Shown in pieces: positions 51,483 through 59,367 of a DNA stretch of 64,000 nt. Every line of letters starts with the position of its first letter. Position 1 is the stretch's first letter. The DNA lies in the NCBI RefSeq assembly GCF_014650435.1, contig NZ_BMUY01000006.1:388961-452960 (forward strand), in the 5' to 3' direction. The notes under the pieces were generated by a model, which saw only the letters and a program-made list of their open reading frames with translations, was not told the DNA's origin and searched no databases. The stretch is from Streptomyces tendae. GTDB taxonomy: Bacteria; Actinomycetota; Actinomycetes; Streptomycetales; Streptomycetaceae. A program made the translations under genes and the position numbers.

Positions 51483-52493
51483 ATGACACGCATGGCACGT
51501 GCCTTCTGGCTCGAAGCGCCGGGGCGGGGCGCGATCCGCGAGGTGGGGCTGCCGGCACCGGACGCGGACGAGGTGCTCGTACGCTCCCTCTTCAGCGGGG
51601 TCAGCCGTGGCACCGAGACCCTCGTCTTCGGTGGCCGGGTGCCCGAGAACCAGTACACGGCCATGCGCGCGCCGTTCCAGGAGGGCGACTTCCCCGGGCC
51701 GGTGAAGTACGGCTACCTCAACGTGGGTGTGGTGGAGGAGGGGCCGGAGCGTCTCGTCGGGCGCACCGTGTTCTGCCTCCATCCGCACCAGACGCGGTAC
51801 GTCGTCCCGGCCGCCGCCGTCACGCCCGTGCCCGCGGAGGTCCCCGCCGCGCGGGCCGTGCTGGCCGGCACCGTCGAGACCGCCGTCAACGCCCTGTGGG
51901 ACGCGGCACCGCTGGTCGGCGACCGGGTCACCGTGGTCGGCGGCGGCATGGTCGGCTGCTCGGTCGCCGCGCTGCTCGCCCGATTCCCCGGCGTCCGCGT
52001 CGAGTTGGTCGACACCGACCCGGCCCGCGCGGAGGTCGCCGAGGCGCTCGGCGCCGGTTTCGCCTCCCCGGGCGAGGCCGCAGGCGACCGCGATATCGTC
52101 GTGCACGCCAGCGCGACGGAGGCGGGACTCGCCCGGTCACTGGAGCTGCTGCGGCCCGAGGGCACCGTCGTCGAACTGAGCTGGTACGGCGACCGGCGCG
52201 TCGCCCTGCCACTCGGTGAGGCCTTCCACTCCCGGCGCCTGACCCTGCGCGGCAGCCAGGTCGGCACCGTCTCCCCGGCCCGCGCCGCGACCCGCACCTA
52301 CGCCGACCGGCTCGCCCTCGCCCTCGAACTGCTCGCCGACCCGGCCCTGGACGCACTCGTCACCGGGGAGTCCGCGTTCGCCGAACTGCCGGACCTGATG
52401 CCCCGGTTGGCCTCCGGCGAGATCCCCGCACTGTGCCACCGGATCCGGTACGACGGGGAGGACGCCGGCACGGGCGCCCGCAGTGCTGCCTGA
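51483..52493 (+). CDS. Zinc-type alcohol dehydrogenase-like protein (MDR family)
   Basis: 336 residues from ATG 51483, with AGGAGG upstream. The MDR fold is shown by SLFSGVSRGTETLVF near the N-terminus, TAVNALWDAAPLVGDRVTVVGGGMVG (Rossmann G-rich turn) near residue 155, then VELVDTDPAR. Catalytic-zinc Cys is absent: the usual GICGTE segment reads GVSRGTE, as in the BchC/threonine-dehydrogenase-like branch. It opens a run of four further genes on the same strand (PTPS-like, glycosyltransferase, methyltransferase, membrane protein). Confidence 0.8.
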   Translation: MTRMARAFWLEAPGRGAIREVGLPAPDADEVLVRSLFSGVSRGTETLVFGGRVPENQYTAMRAPFQEGDFPGPVKYGYLNVGVVEEGPERLVGRTVFCLHPHQTRYVVPAAAVTPVPAEVPAARAVLAGTVETAVNALWDAAPLVGDRVTVVGGGMVGCSVAALLARFPGVRVELVDTDPARAEVAEALGAGFASPGEAAGDRDIVVHASATEAGLARSLELLRPEGTVVELSWYGDRRVALPLGEAFHSRRLTLRGSQVGTVSPARAATRTYADRLALALELLADPALDALVTGESAFAELPDLMPRLASGEIPALCHRIRYDGEDAGTGARSAA

Positions 52494-52608
52494 CCTTGAG
52501 GAAAGACGTATGACCGACTGAACGGGGGAAGGCACCCAGCCGTAATAGACGGCACCCCGCGCAGCGACCGGCGGGGGACCAGACGTGCCACACCTGGAGG
52601 GTCGTCCG

Positions 52609-53007
52609 TTGTTCAGCATCACCGTCCGCGATCACATCATGATCGCCCACAGCTTCCGCGGCGACGTGTTCGGGCCCGCGCAACGACTGCACGGAGCGAC
52701 GTTCCTGGTGGACGCCACGTTCCGGCGCGAGCAGCTGGACGAGGACAACATCGTCGTCGACATCGGCCTGGCCACCCAGGAGCTGGGTGCCGTCGTCGGC
52801 GCCCTGAACTACCGCAACCTCGACAACGAACCCGACTTCGCCGGCGTCAACACCTCCACGGAGTTCCTCGCCAAGGTCGTCGCCGACCGGCTCGCCGAGC
52901 GCGTGCACAAGGGCGCCCTCGGCGAGGGGGCCAGGGGCCTGGCCGGGCTCACCGTCACGCTGCACGAGTCGCACGTCGCCTGGGCGAGTTACGAGCGTGC
53001 GCTGTGA
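52609..53007 (+). CDS. 6-pyruvoyl-tetrahydropterin synthase / QueD homologue lacking catalytic residues
   Basis: 132 residues from TTG 52609, which follows GGAGGG with good spacing; GTG 52585 is an alternative. The T-fold is aligned easily with QueD: IAHSF for AAHRL, QRLHGATF for GRLHGHSF, ALNYRNLDN for RLDHHYLND, NTSTEFLAK for NPTSEVLAK and LHES for VKET. But the catalytic Cys is Ala24, the Asp-His pair is Asn-Tyr, and one of three zinc-binding His is Ala30. Only H14 and H28 remain. Classical pterin-synthase or QueD chemistry is therefore unlikely. It overlaps the glycosyltransferase start by four bases. Confidence 0.8.
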   Translation: MFSITVRDHIMIAHSFRGDVFGPAQRLHGATFLVDATFRREQLDEDNIVVDIGLATQELGAVVGALNYRNLDNEPDFAGVNTSTEFLAKVVADRLAERVHKGALGEGARGLAGLTVTLHESHVAWASYERAL

Positions 53008-54227
53008 CCGGCACGTCGGTGGAGGCGACGACCGGCGCCTTTGCCGGACGGGCCAGGCTCGCCCACGTCCCCGCACAGCTGTCCGGGGACGTCCCCGCCT
53101 CGGCCCCGAGGAACGGGGGGATCGTCCCCATGTCCCTGCGGTCCGTGCACTTCGTCATGCCGGGCGGCGTCGACGACCCGGCCGCGCCCAGCGGCGGCAA
53201 CGCCTACGACCGGCGGGTGCGGCTCGACCTCCCCGGCTTCGGCTGGCGGGTGCGGGGGCTGCCCGTGCCCGGCGACTGGCCCCGGCCGGACGAGGCCGCC
53301 CGCGCCGAACTCGCGCGCGTCCTGCGGCGGTTGCCGGACGGCGCCGTCGTCCTCCTCGACGGCCTGGTCGCCTGCGGGGTGCCGGAGGTCGTCGTCCCGG
53401 AGGCCGAGCGGCTGCGCATGGCCGTCCTCGTCCACCTCCCGCTCGGCGACGAGACCGGCCTCGACCCCGCCGTGGCGGCCGACCTGGACGCCCGCGAGCG
53501 CACGGTGCTGCGTGCCGTGCCGGCCGTCGTCGCCACCAGCGACTGGGCGGTGCGGCGCCTCGTCTCCCACCACGGCCTCGACCCCGGCCGCGTCCACGTC
53601 GCCGCCCCCGGTGCCGACATCGCGCCCCTGGCGCCCGGCACCGACGGAGTCTCCCGGCTGGTGTGCGTCGCCGCGGTCACCCCGCGCAAGGGCCAGCACC
53701 GGCTGGTGGAGGCGCTGGCGGCCGTGGCCGACCTGCCGTGGAGCTGCGTGTGTGTCGGCGGGCTCGGACAGGACACGGAGTACGTCGAGCGGCTGCGGTC
53801 GCTGATCGCGCGGCACGGTCTGGAGGAGCGGCTGGTGCTCGCCGGACCGCGGGCCGGCGCCGAGCTGGACGCCGTCTACGCCTCGGCCGACCTGATGGTG
53901 CTCACCTCGTACGCCGAGACGTACGGCATGGCGGTGACCGAGGCCCTCGCTCGTGGCATCCCCGTGCTGGCCACCGACGTCGGCGGCCTCCCCGAAGCGG
54001 TCGGACGCGCCCCCGACGGCGGGGTGCCCGGCATCCTCGTCCCGCCGGAGGATCCCGGCGCCCTCGCCGCGGAGCTGCGCGGCTGGTTCGGCGAGGCGGA
54101 CGTACGACGTCGGCTGAAGGCAGCCGCCCGCGGTCGCCGCGCCGCCCTGAACGGCTGGGCGAGCACGGCCCAGAGCCTGGCCGGCGTACTGCGCGGGCTG
54201 CCGGGTGAACCGAGGAGGGCGGCATGA
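53004..54227 (+). CDS. Family 4 glycosyltransferase
   Basis: 407 residues from GTG 53004 (GTGA overlap with the PTPS-like gene). ATG 53130, which gives MSLRSVHFVMPGG, is the alternative and better matches normal GT4 N-termini. GT-B features: GGNAYDRR acceptor-side loop near 60, LLDGLVACG, then the donor half with RLVCVAAVTPRKGQHRL and the ExxxxxxxE signature SYAETYGMAVTEALARGIPVLATDVGG near 305-330. It transfers a sugar from a nucleotide donor; the acceptor is unknown. Coupled by overlaps on both sides to the PTPS-like and methyltransferase genes. Confidence 0.85.
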   Translation: MTGTSVEATTGAFAGRARLAHVPAQLSGDVPASAPRNGGIVPMSLRSVHFVMPGGVDDPAAPSGGNAYDRRVRLDLPGFGWRVRGLPVPGDWPRPDEAARAELARVLRRLPDGAVVLLDGLVACGVPEVVVPEAERLRMAVLVHLPLGDETGLDPAVAADLDARERTVLRAVPAVVATSDWAVRRLVSHHGLDPGRVHVAAPGADIAPLAPGTDGVSRLVCVAAVTPRKGQHRLVEALAAVADLPWSCVCVGGLGQDTEYVERLRSLIARHGLEERLVLAGPRAGAELDAVYASADLMVLTSYAETYGMAVTEALARGIPVLATDVGGLPEAVGRAPDGGVPGILVPPEDPGALAAELRGWFGEADVRRRLKAAARGRRAALNGWASTAQSLAGVLRGLPGEPRRAA

Positions 54228-55492
54228 CCACGAGGAAGTCCCCCGCACCGACCCGAGGCACCCTCCCGGCCCAGCCCGGTCCGGGCGAGGACTGGACGGA
54301 CCGGCGCCCCGACGGACCCGAAGGCAGCCCCGCCCGCCCCGCGACGCGATGCTCGGACGACGCCGCCCACCGGACACCGGCCCCTTCCGGGCGGCCCTCG
54401 GCCGGGGCCCTTGGTCGCGGCAGCGAAGGATCCTTCGGCGAGGCGCTGGGCAGCCATGGTGGTGAAGGGTCCTTCGACGAGGCGGTTGGTGACGGGCGCG
54501 GACGGTCTTTCGCCGACGCGCACGGCGACGGCGACGCGCACGGCGACGGCAACGGGTCATGGGCCCCCGCAGCGGGCGCCGGACGCCAGGGGCGGACCGG
54601 CGTCGACAGGGGTACCGTCCGGCTCCGCGAGGCAGCATCGGTGAGTGTGCGGTCCGACGACCCTCCGCGCTACGCGCCCGAGTGGCTGCGGCTGCGGGAG
54701 CCCGCGGACGCCGCCGCGCGGGCGCGGGACCTGCTCGATCCGTTGCGGATCAGGCTCGCCAACCTGCCGGGGCGGGCGGACGGACTGGTGGTGCACGACG
54801 TGGGTTGCGGCACCGGGTCGATGGGGCGCTGGCTCGCCCCGCTGCTCGACGGCGCCCAGCACTGGGTGCTGCACGACCGGGACCCCTACCTCCTGCACTT
54901 TGCGGCCGTAGCCGCTCCGCGCACCGCCGCCGACGGCAGCCGGGTCACCGTCGAGACGCGGCGCGGGGCCCTCGCCCGCCTCACCCCGGACGCCCTGACC
55001 GGGGCCGCGCTGGTGACGGCGTCCGCGCTGCTTGACGTCCTCACCACCGAGGAGGTCGGCACCCTCGCCGCCGCCTGTGCCGCGGCGGGCTGTCCTGCGC
55101 TGCTGACCCTCTCCGTCGCCGGGCGGGTCGACCTCACCCCGGCGCACCCGCTGGACGCCGAGATCACCGAGGCGTTCAACGCCCACCAGCGGCGTACCGG
55201 CATGCTGGGTCCTGACGCGGTCGACGCGGCGGCCGATGCCTTCGCCGGGCACGGCGCCACCGTACGGGCGCACCCCAGCCCCTGGCGGCTCGGCCCCGAC
55301 GAGGCCGAACTGACCGCACAGTGGCTACGGGGCTGGGTCGGCGCGGCAGTCGAACAGCGCCCGGTACTGCGGGAGCGGGCCGACCGGTACCTGGACGAGC
55401 GCCTCGCGGCCTGCGCGGCCGGGGAGTTGCGCGTCGTCGTCCACCACACCGACCTGCTGGCGCTGTGCCGGCCGACGGGCGGGGCCCCGTGA
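54224..55492 (+). CDS. SAM-dependent class I methyltransferase with low-complexity N-terminus
   Basis: 422 residues from ATG 54224 (ATGA overlap). The first 130 or so residues are disordered, rich in Gly, Ser, Asp, Pro and His, with a repeated GSFGEA/GSFDEA unit and GDGDAHGDGN. The methyltransferase domain starts near 150, with motif I VVHDVGCGTGSMGRW near 188 and the acidic end of strand 2 LHDRDPYLLH. A shorter start near 54650 (SVRSDDPPRYAPEW) would remove the disordered part but would break the overlap with the glycosyltransferase. It probably methylates the small molecule made by the cluster. Confidence 0.8.
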   Translation: MTTRKSPAPTRGTLPAQPGPGEDWTDRRPDGPEGSPARPATRCSDDAAHRTPAPSGRPSAGALGRGSEGSFGEALGSHGGEGSFDEAVGDGRGRSFADAHGDGDAHGDGNGSWAPAAGAGRQGRTGVDRGTVRLREAASVSVRSDDPPRYAPEWLRLREPADAAARARDLLDPLRIRLANLPGRADGLVVHDVGCGTGSMGRWLAPLLDGAQHWVLHDRDPYLLHFAAVAAPRTAADGSRVTVETRRGALARLTPDALTGAALVTASALLDVLTTEEVGTLAAACAAAGCPALLTLSVAGRVDLTPAHPLDAEITEAFNAHQRRTGMLGPDAVDAAADAFAGHGATVRAHPSPWRLGPDEAELTAQWLRGWVGAAVEQRPVLRERADRYLDERLAACAAGELRVVVHHTDLLALCRPTGGAP

Positions 55493-56694
55493 GCGCACCG
55501 ACGCTGCCGACCACACCGACCGCACCGGCGCCACCGGCCGTACCGGCGGCACCAACCGCCCCGACCGCACCGGCGAGGGACCTGCCGATGCCGCCCCGAC
55601 CGGACACCTCCGTCGGCGCCCCGCCACCACGCCGCCGCCGCGCCCTGCGCGCCCACCTCGGCACGCTCGCCGGCACCGCCGTCCTCGGCGTGGTCCTGTG
55701 GCGGCTGGGGACCGGTGCCCTCCTGGACGGGCTGCGCCGGATCGACGGGCCCACGGTGCTGGCGGCACTGGGGATCGGGCTGATCACGACGGTGTTCAGC
55801 GCCTGGCGCTGGGCCCTGGTGGCCCGGGGGCTGCGCATCAGTCTGCCGCTCGCGACGGCCGTCGCCGACTACTACCGCGCCCTTTTCCTGAACGCGGCCC
55901 TGCCCGGCGGCGTCGTCGGTGACGTGCACCGCGCCGTGCGGCACGGGCGGAGCGCCGGGGACCTGGGACGCGGTGTGCGCACCGTCGTCCTCGAACGGGC
56001 CGCCGGACAGCTCGCGTTGACCGGTGTCGGGGTCGCCGTACTGCTCACCATGCCCTCCCCGGTGCTCGCCGAGGCCCGGCGGATCGCACCGCCCGCGGCG
56101 CTGGCCCTGCTCGGCGCGCTCGCCGTGACCCTCGCCCTGAGCATGAACCGGACGCCCGTACGCCGGGCGCGGGCCCTGCGGGCGGCCCTCGGCGAGGCAC
56201 GGGCCGGGCTGCTGTCCCGGCGCAACCTGCCGGGCGTCGCCCTCTCCTCCGTCGTCGTACTCGCCGGGCACCTGACGATGTTCGTGCTCGCCGCCCGGGT
56301 CGCCGGCAGCGCGGCCTCCGTCGCCGCGCTCACCCCGCTGGCCGTGCTCGCGCTGCTCGCCATGGGGCTGCCGCTGAACGTCGGCGGCTGGGGGCCCCGG
56401 GAGGGCGTCACCGCCTGGGCGTTCGGCGCGGCGGGGCTCGGCGCGGGCACCGGGCTCGGCGTGGCGGTGGTGTACGGCGTGCTCAGCCTCGTGGCGAGCC
56501 TGCCCGGCGCCGTCCTCCTCGTCGCCCGCCGGCGCGCCGTGCGCTACGCGGGCGCCTCGTCGGACACGGCGACCGTCTCCGCCGCCAGCAGTGCGAAACA
56601 ATCCGCGAAGGAATCCGCGAGGCCCGCCAGCAGTTCCTTCCCCTTTTCCGCCGATCCCAGTGAAGGGCGCCCGATGACACCGGAAGCGGTATAG
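55489..56694 (+). CDS. Lysylphosphatidylglycerol-synthase-like (UPF0104) membrane protein
   Basis: 401 residues from GTG 55489 (GTGA overlap). After a Pro/Ala/Thr-rich N-terminus of about 60 residues come 7-8 membrane helices with the family landmarks: FSAWRWALVARGL, YYRALFLNAALPGGVVGDVHRA (NxxLPGxxG-D) near 130, ERAAGQLAL and MGLPLNVGGWGPREGVTAWAF near 300. The family includes the flippase part of MprF and other lipid-head-group handlers. In this cluster it could move a glycolipid-like product. The last 151 bp overlap the convergent creatininase gene; the final 50 residues are Ser/Ala-rich and unlikely to matter. Confidence 0.82.
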   Translation: MSAPTLPTTPTAPAPPAVPAAPTAPTAPARDLPMPPRPDTSVGAPPPRRRRALRAHLGTLAGTAVLGVVLWRLGTGALLDGLRRIDGPTVLAALGIGLITTVFSAWRWALVARGLRISLPLATAVADYYRALFLNAALPGGVVGDVHRAVRHGRSAGDLGRGVRTVVLERAAGQLALTGVGVAVLLTMPSPVLAEARRIAPPAALALLGALAVTLALSMNRTPVRRARALRAALGEARAGLLSRRNLPGVALSSVVVLAGHLTMFVLAARVAGSAASVAALTPLAVLALLAMGLPLNVGGWGPREGVTAWAFGAAGLGAGTGLGVAVVYGVLSLVASLPGAVLLVARRRAVRYAGASSDTATVSAASSAKQSAKESARPASSSFPFSADPSEGRPMTPEAV

Positions 56695-57290
56695 GCGGAC
56701 ATACCGAGGGAGAGCAGATGACGCCGGTCGTCCGCGACGAAATCGGCGGCCTCGTAACCGGGCCGGACCAATTCGGGGTGCGCGTGCAGAAGAATGGAGG
56801 TCTCGATTTCCCCCGCATGCATGTCGGTGAGCAGCGAGGTGACCACCCCCGCCCGCTGCCGCGCCGCCTCCCAGTCCTCCGCGGCCGGGAACAGCGCCAT
56901 CCGCTCACCGCGTGCCGAGGATTCCTGGACGACGTTGCCCAGGACGTAGTTGCCGCCGTGTCCGTTGACCACGACCAGGGACTCGACACCGGAGCGGCGC
57001 AGGGAGTCCGCTATGTCCCGTACCACCGCGTGCAGGGTCACGGCGGAGATGCTGACGGTCCCCGGCCAGTCCGCGTGCTCGTGCGAGCACCCGATCGTCA
57101 CCGGCGGCAGCAGGTGCACCGGGTACGCGGCGGCCATCTCCCGGGCGACGGCGCAGGCGACGAGCGTGTCGGTCGCCAGCGGCAGGTGGGGGCCGTGCTG
57201 TTCGTAACTCCCGACCGGCAGCACCGCGACCTTGGAACCGCGTTCGCGCACGTTGTCGCTCGTGTCCGTCGGCACCAGTGAAACATCCAT
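56544..57290 (-). CDS. Creatininase-family amidohydrolase (possible FAPy deformylase)
   Basis: 248 residues from ATG 57290; ATG 57308 adds six. Metal-binding motifs are intact: LPVGSYEQHGPHLPLATD (Glu, His, Asp ligands), GCSHEHADWPGT, VNGHGGN and MHAGEIETS. The archaeal deformylase ArfB, which removes formate from the FAPy intermediate of GTP breakdown, belongs to this family. Here the gene is divergent from a GTP cyclohydrolase II whose active site predicts FAPy as product, 53 bp between starts. I therefore infer deformylation of FAPy-type pyrimidine; MftE-like peptidase activity is the alternative. Its 3' end overlaps the opposing membrane-protein gene. Confidence 0.85.
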   Translation of the reverse strand: MDVSLVPTDTSDNVRERGSKVAVLPVGSYEQHGPHLPLATDTLVACAVAREMAAAYPVHLLPPVTIGCSHEHADWPGTVSISAVTLHAVVRDIADSLRRSGVESLVVVNGHGGNYVLGNVVQESSARGERMALFPAAEDWEAARQRAGVVTSLLTDMHAGEIETSILLHAHPELVRPGYEAADFVADDRRHLLSLGMSAYTASGVIGRPSLGSAEKGKELLAGLADSFADCFALLAAETVAVSDEAPA

Positions 57291-57343
57291 TCCCGCACGG
57301 CCTTTCATCTCGGTTGAGCAACCTGTTGAGGAACGCGAGAATC

Positions 57344-58033
57344 ATGACAGAAAAAATCGGTGTACTCGGCAAGAAGGCATCGCAGCGGTCACAGCGGCCG
57401 AAACGGCCGCAACGCACGGACGTGGAACGCGTCGTGGTCACACCGCTTCCCACCGTGTACGGGGAATTCCGGGCCTTCGGGTATTTCGACCACGAACGCG
57501 GTGACGAGCAAGTGGCCCTGGTCCACGGCGACCCGGGAGCCGAAGGCGTGCTCACCCGGCTCCACTCGGAGTGCCTGACCGGCGACGCCCTCGGCTCCCA
57601 GCACTGCGAGTGCGGCGCCCAACTGGCCTCCGCGCTGCGGCAGGTGGCCGACGCGGGCAGCGGGGTGGTGGTCTATCTGCGCGGCCACGAGGGGCGCGGC
57701 ATCGGTCTGCTGGCCAAGCTGCGCGCGATGGCGTTGCAGGCGGAGGGCCTGGACACGGTGGAGGCGAACCTCGCCCTCGGTCTGCCCGTGGACGCCCGGG
57801 ACTACGGCGTCGCCGCCCGGATCCTCGACGACCTCGGGGTGCGGTCCGTGCGGCTCATGTCCAACAACCCGCGCAAGCGGGAGGCGTTGGTGCGGCACGG
57901 CATCCAGGTCGCCGAGCAGGTGCCGCTGCTGATACCGCCGTGCGAGTCCAACATCACCTACCTGCGCACCAAGCGGGAACGGCTCGACCACCACCTGCCC
58001 CATCTGGACGCCGTGGCGCACCTGTCGTCCTGA
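57344..58033 (+). CDS. GTP cyclohydrolase II, Met-variant (predicted FAPy-forming)
   Basis: 229 residues from ATG 57344, GAGGA upstream. The RibA fold is complete: zinc Cys77, Cys88 and Cys90 in SECLTGDALGSQHCECG, YLRGHEGRGIGLLAKLR, and VRLMSNNPRKREAL. Where E. coli RibA has Tyr105 (KIRAYALQ), this protein has Met129 (KLRAMALQ). In S. coelicolor the same change in SCO6655 gives an enzyme that releases 2-amino-5-formylamino-6-ribosylaminopyrimidinone phosphate instead of the deformylated riboflavin precursor. It should therefore feed specialised metabolism, not riboflavin. A basic N-terminal tail of 28 residues is extra to the family. Confidence 0.92.
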   Translation: MTEKIGVLGKKASQRSQRPKRPQRTDVERVVVTPLPTVYGEFRAFGYFDHERGDEQVALVHGDPGAEGVLTRLHSECLTGDALGSQHCECGAQLASALRQVADAGSGVVVYLRGHEGRGIGLLAKLRAMALQAEGLDTVEANLALGLPVDARDYGVAARILDDLGVRSVRLMSNNPRKREALVRHGIQVAEQVPLLIPPCESNITYLRTKRERLDHHLPHLDAVAHLSS

Positions 58034-58048
58034 CCGTGCCGGGGGCCG

Positions 58049-58068
58049 GGCTCCGCCGGGGCGGGGCC
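58049..58068. terminator. GC-rich stem between convergent genes
   Basis: GGCTCCGCC at 58049-58057 pairs with GGCGGGGCC at 58060-58068 (one G-T pair, tight loop), between genes ending at 58033 and 58072. Confidence 0.4.
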
Positions 58069-58071
58069 GGA

Positions 58072-59307
58072 TCAGTCCACGAGGGCGTCGTGCACGAGCC
58101 GCTTCAGGTCCGGGTAGACCGTGTGTGAGGACCTCGGCCGCACCTGGGTCATGAACTGCACCGTCAGATCACGGCCCGGGTCGACCCAGAAGGTGGTCGT
58201 CGCCACTCCGCTCCAGCCGTACGTGCCCGGCCCGGAGGGCGACCGCGTGCGGCCGGGGTCGGTCACAACGGAGACGCCGAGTCCGAAGCCGACGCCGTCG
58301 TTGCCGGGTTCGTCGTGTGCCGGGCGGCTGCCGAAGGACCGCAGGTCGGCGCCGCCCGGGAGGTGGTTGCGGGTCATGAGGTCGACCGTCGCCGGGGCGA
58401 GCAGCCGGACCCCGTCGAGTTCGCCGCGGCGCCGCAGCAGTTCCGCGAAGCGGTGCACGTCGTACGCGGACGAGACCAGGCCGCCGCTGCCGGACAGGAA
58501 CCGCGGCCGGCCCCGCAGCGGCAGCCCGGGGACGGGGGCGATGCCGCCGTCCTCCGTCTCGCCGTACAGCTCGGCCAGGCGGTCTGCCTGCGCGTCGGTG
58601 ACGTGGAACCCGGTGTCCGTCATGCCCAGCGGCCCGAAGATCCGCTCGGCGCAGAACACGTCGAGGGGCTGCCCGGACACCACCTCGACCAGCCGCCCCA
58701 GCACGTTGCTGGCCACCGAGTAGTTCCACTCGGTGCCCGGTTCGAACTGCAGGGGCAGGCTCGCGTACAGCTCGACCGTCTCGGCCAGGTCCGCGCCAGG
58801 CAGGACCGAGGACTCCAGCCCGGCCGCCCGGTACAGCGCGTCGACGGGGTGGGTGTGGTAGAAGCCGAAGGTCAGCCCCGCGGTGTGGGTCATCAGGTGC
58901 CGGACCCGCACCGGGCCGTTGGCCGGCCGGGTGACGACCTCCTCGCCGGTCCCTTCGACGTACACCCGTGGCTCGGCGAAGGCCGGCAGGTACCGGTCCA
59001 CCGGGTCGTCCAGCGACAGCCGGCCCTCCGCCACCAGGGTCAGCACGGCCACGGACGTGACCGGCTTGGTCATGGAGTAGATCCGCCACAGCGTGTCCGC
59101 CGTCACCGGGAGCCCGGCCGCGACGTCCCGCAGCCCGTGCACCGTCAGATGGGCGACGCGTCCGCCCCGCGCGAGGGCCACCAGGAACCCGGGCAGCCGA
59201 CCCTCCTCGACCTGCCGGGCGAAGTGCAGGTCGAGCCGGTCAAGCGCCCCGGGGTCCAGCCCGGCCGCGCCCGCCTCGACCTCCTGCCGCAGGGGTGGCA
59301 TCGCCAT
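58072..59307 (-). CDS. Serine hydrolase, class C beta-lactamase family
   Basis: 411 residues from ATG 59307, preceded by AAGGAGAA. The catalytic SxxK is YSMTKPV near residue 79, the Tyr motif is NYSVAS near 195, and a late GWSGVATTTFW takes the KTG-like position. VRHLMTHTAGL is also typical. No signal peptide is seen, so it is probably a cytoplasmic esterase or peptidase (EstB/LovD-type), not a true beta-lactamase. Convergent with the GTP cyclohydrolase gene; relation to that cluster not shown. Confidence 0.88.
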   Translation of the reverse strand: MAMPPLRQEVEAGAAGLDPGALDRLDLHFARQVEEGRLPGFLVALARGGRVAHLTVHGLRDVAAGLPVTADTLWRIYSMTKPVTSVAVLTLVAEGRLSLDDPVDRYLPAFAEPRVYVEGTGEEVVTRPANGPVRVRHLMTHTAGLTFGFYHTHPVDALYRAAGLESSVLPGADLAETVELYASLPLQFEPGTEWNYSVASNVLGRLVEVVSGQPLDVFCAERIFGPLGMTDTGFHVTDAQADRLAELYGETEDGGIAPVPGLPLRGRPRFLSGSGGLVSSAYDVHRFAELLRRRGELDGVRLLAPATVDLMTRNHLPGGADLRSFGSRPAHDEPGNDGVGFGLGVSVVTDPGRTRSPSGPGTYGWSGVATTTFWVDPGRDLTVQFMTQVRPRSSHTVYPDLKRLVHDALVD

Positions 59308-59367
59308 CGTTCTCCTTGATCGTTCGACTGACGGGTCCGGCATACCCCGCGCGGTCCATCTCGGAAC

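Noticed and set aside
58072..59307. Antibiotic-resistance beta-lactamase
   Set aside because: The SxxK family match is real, but there is no signal peptide and the family is dominated by esterases and peptidases.
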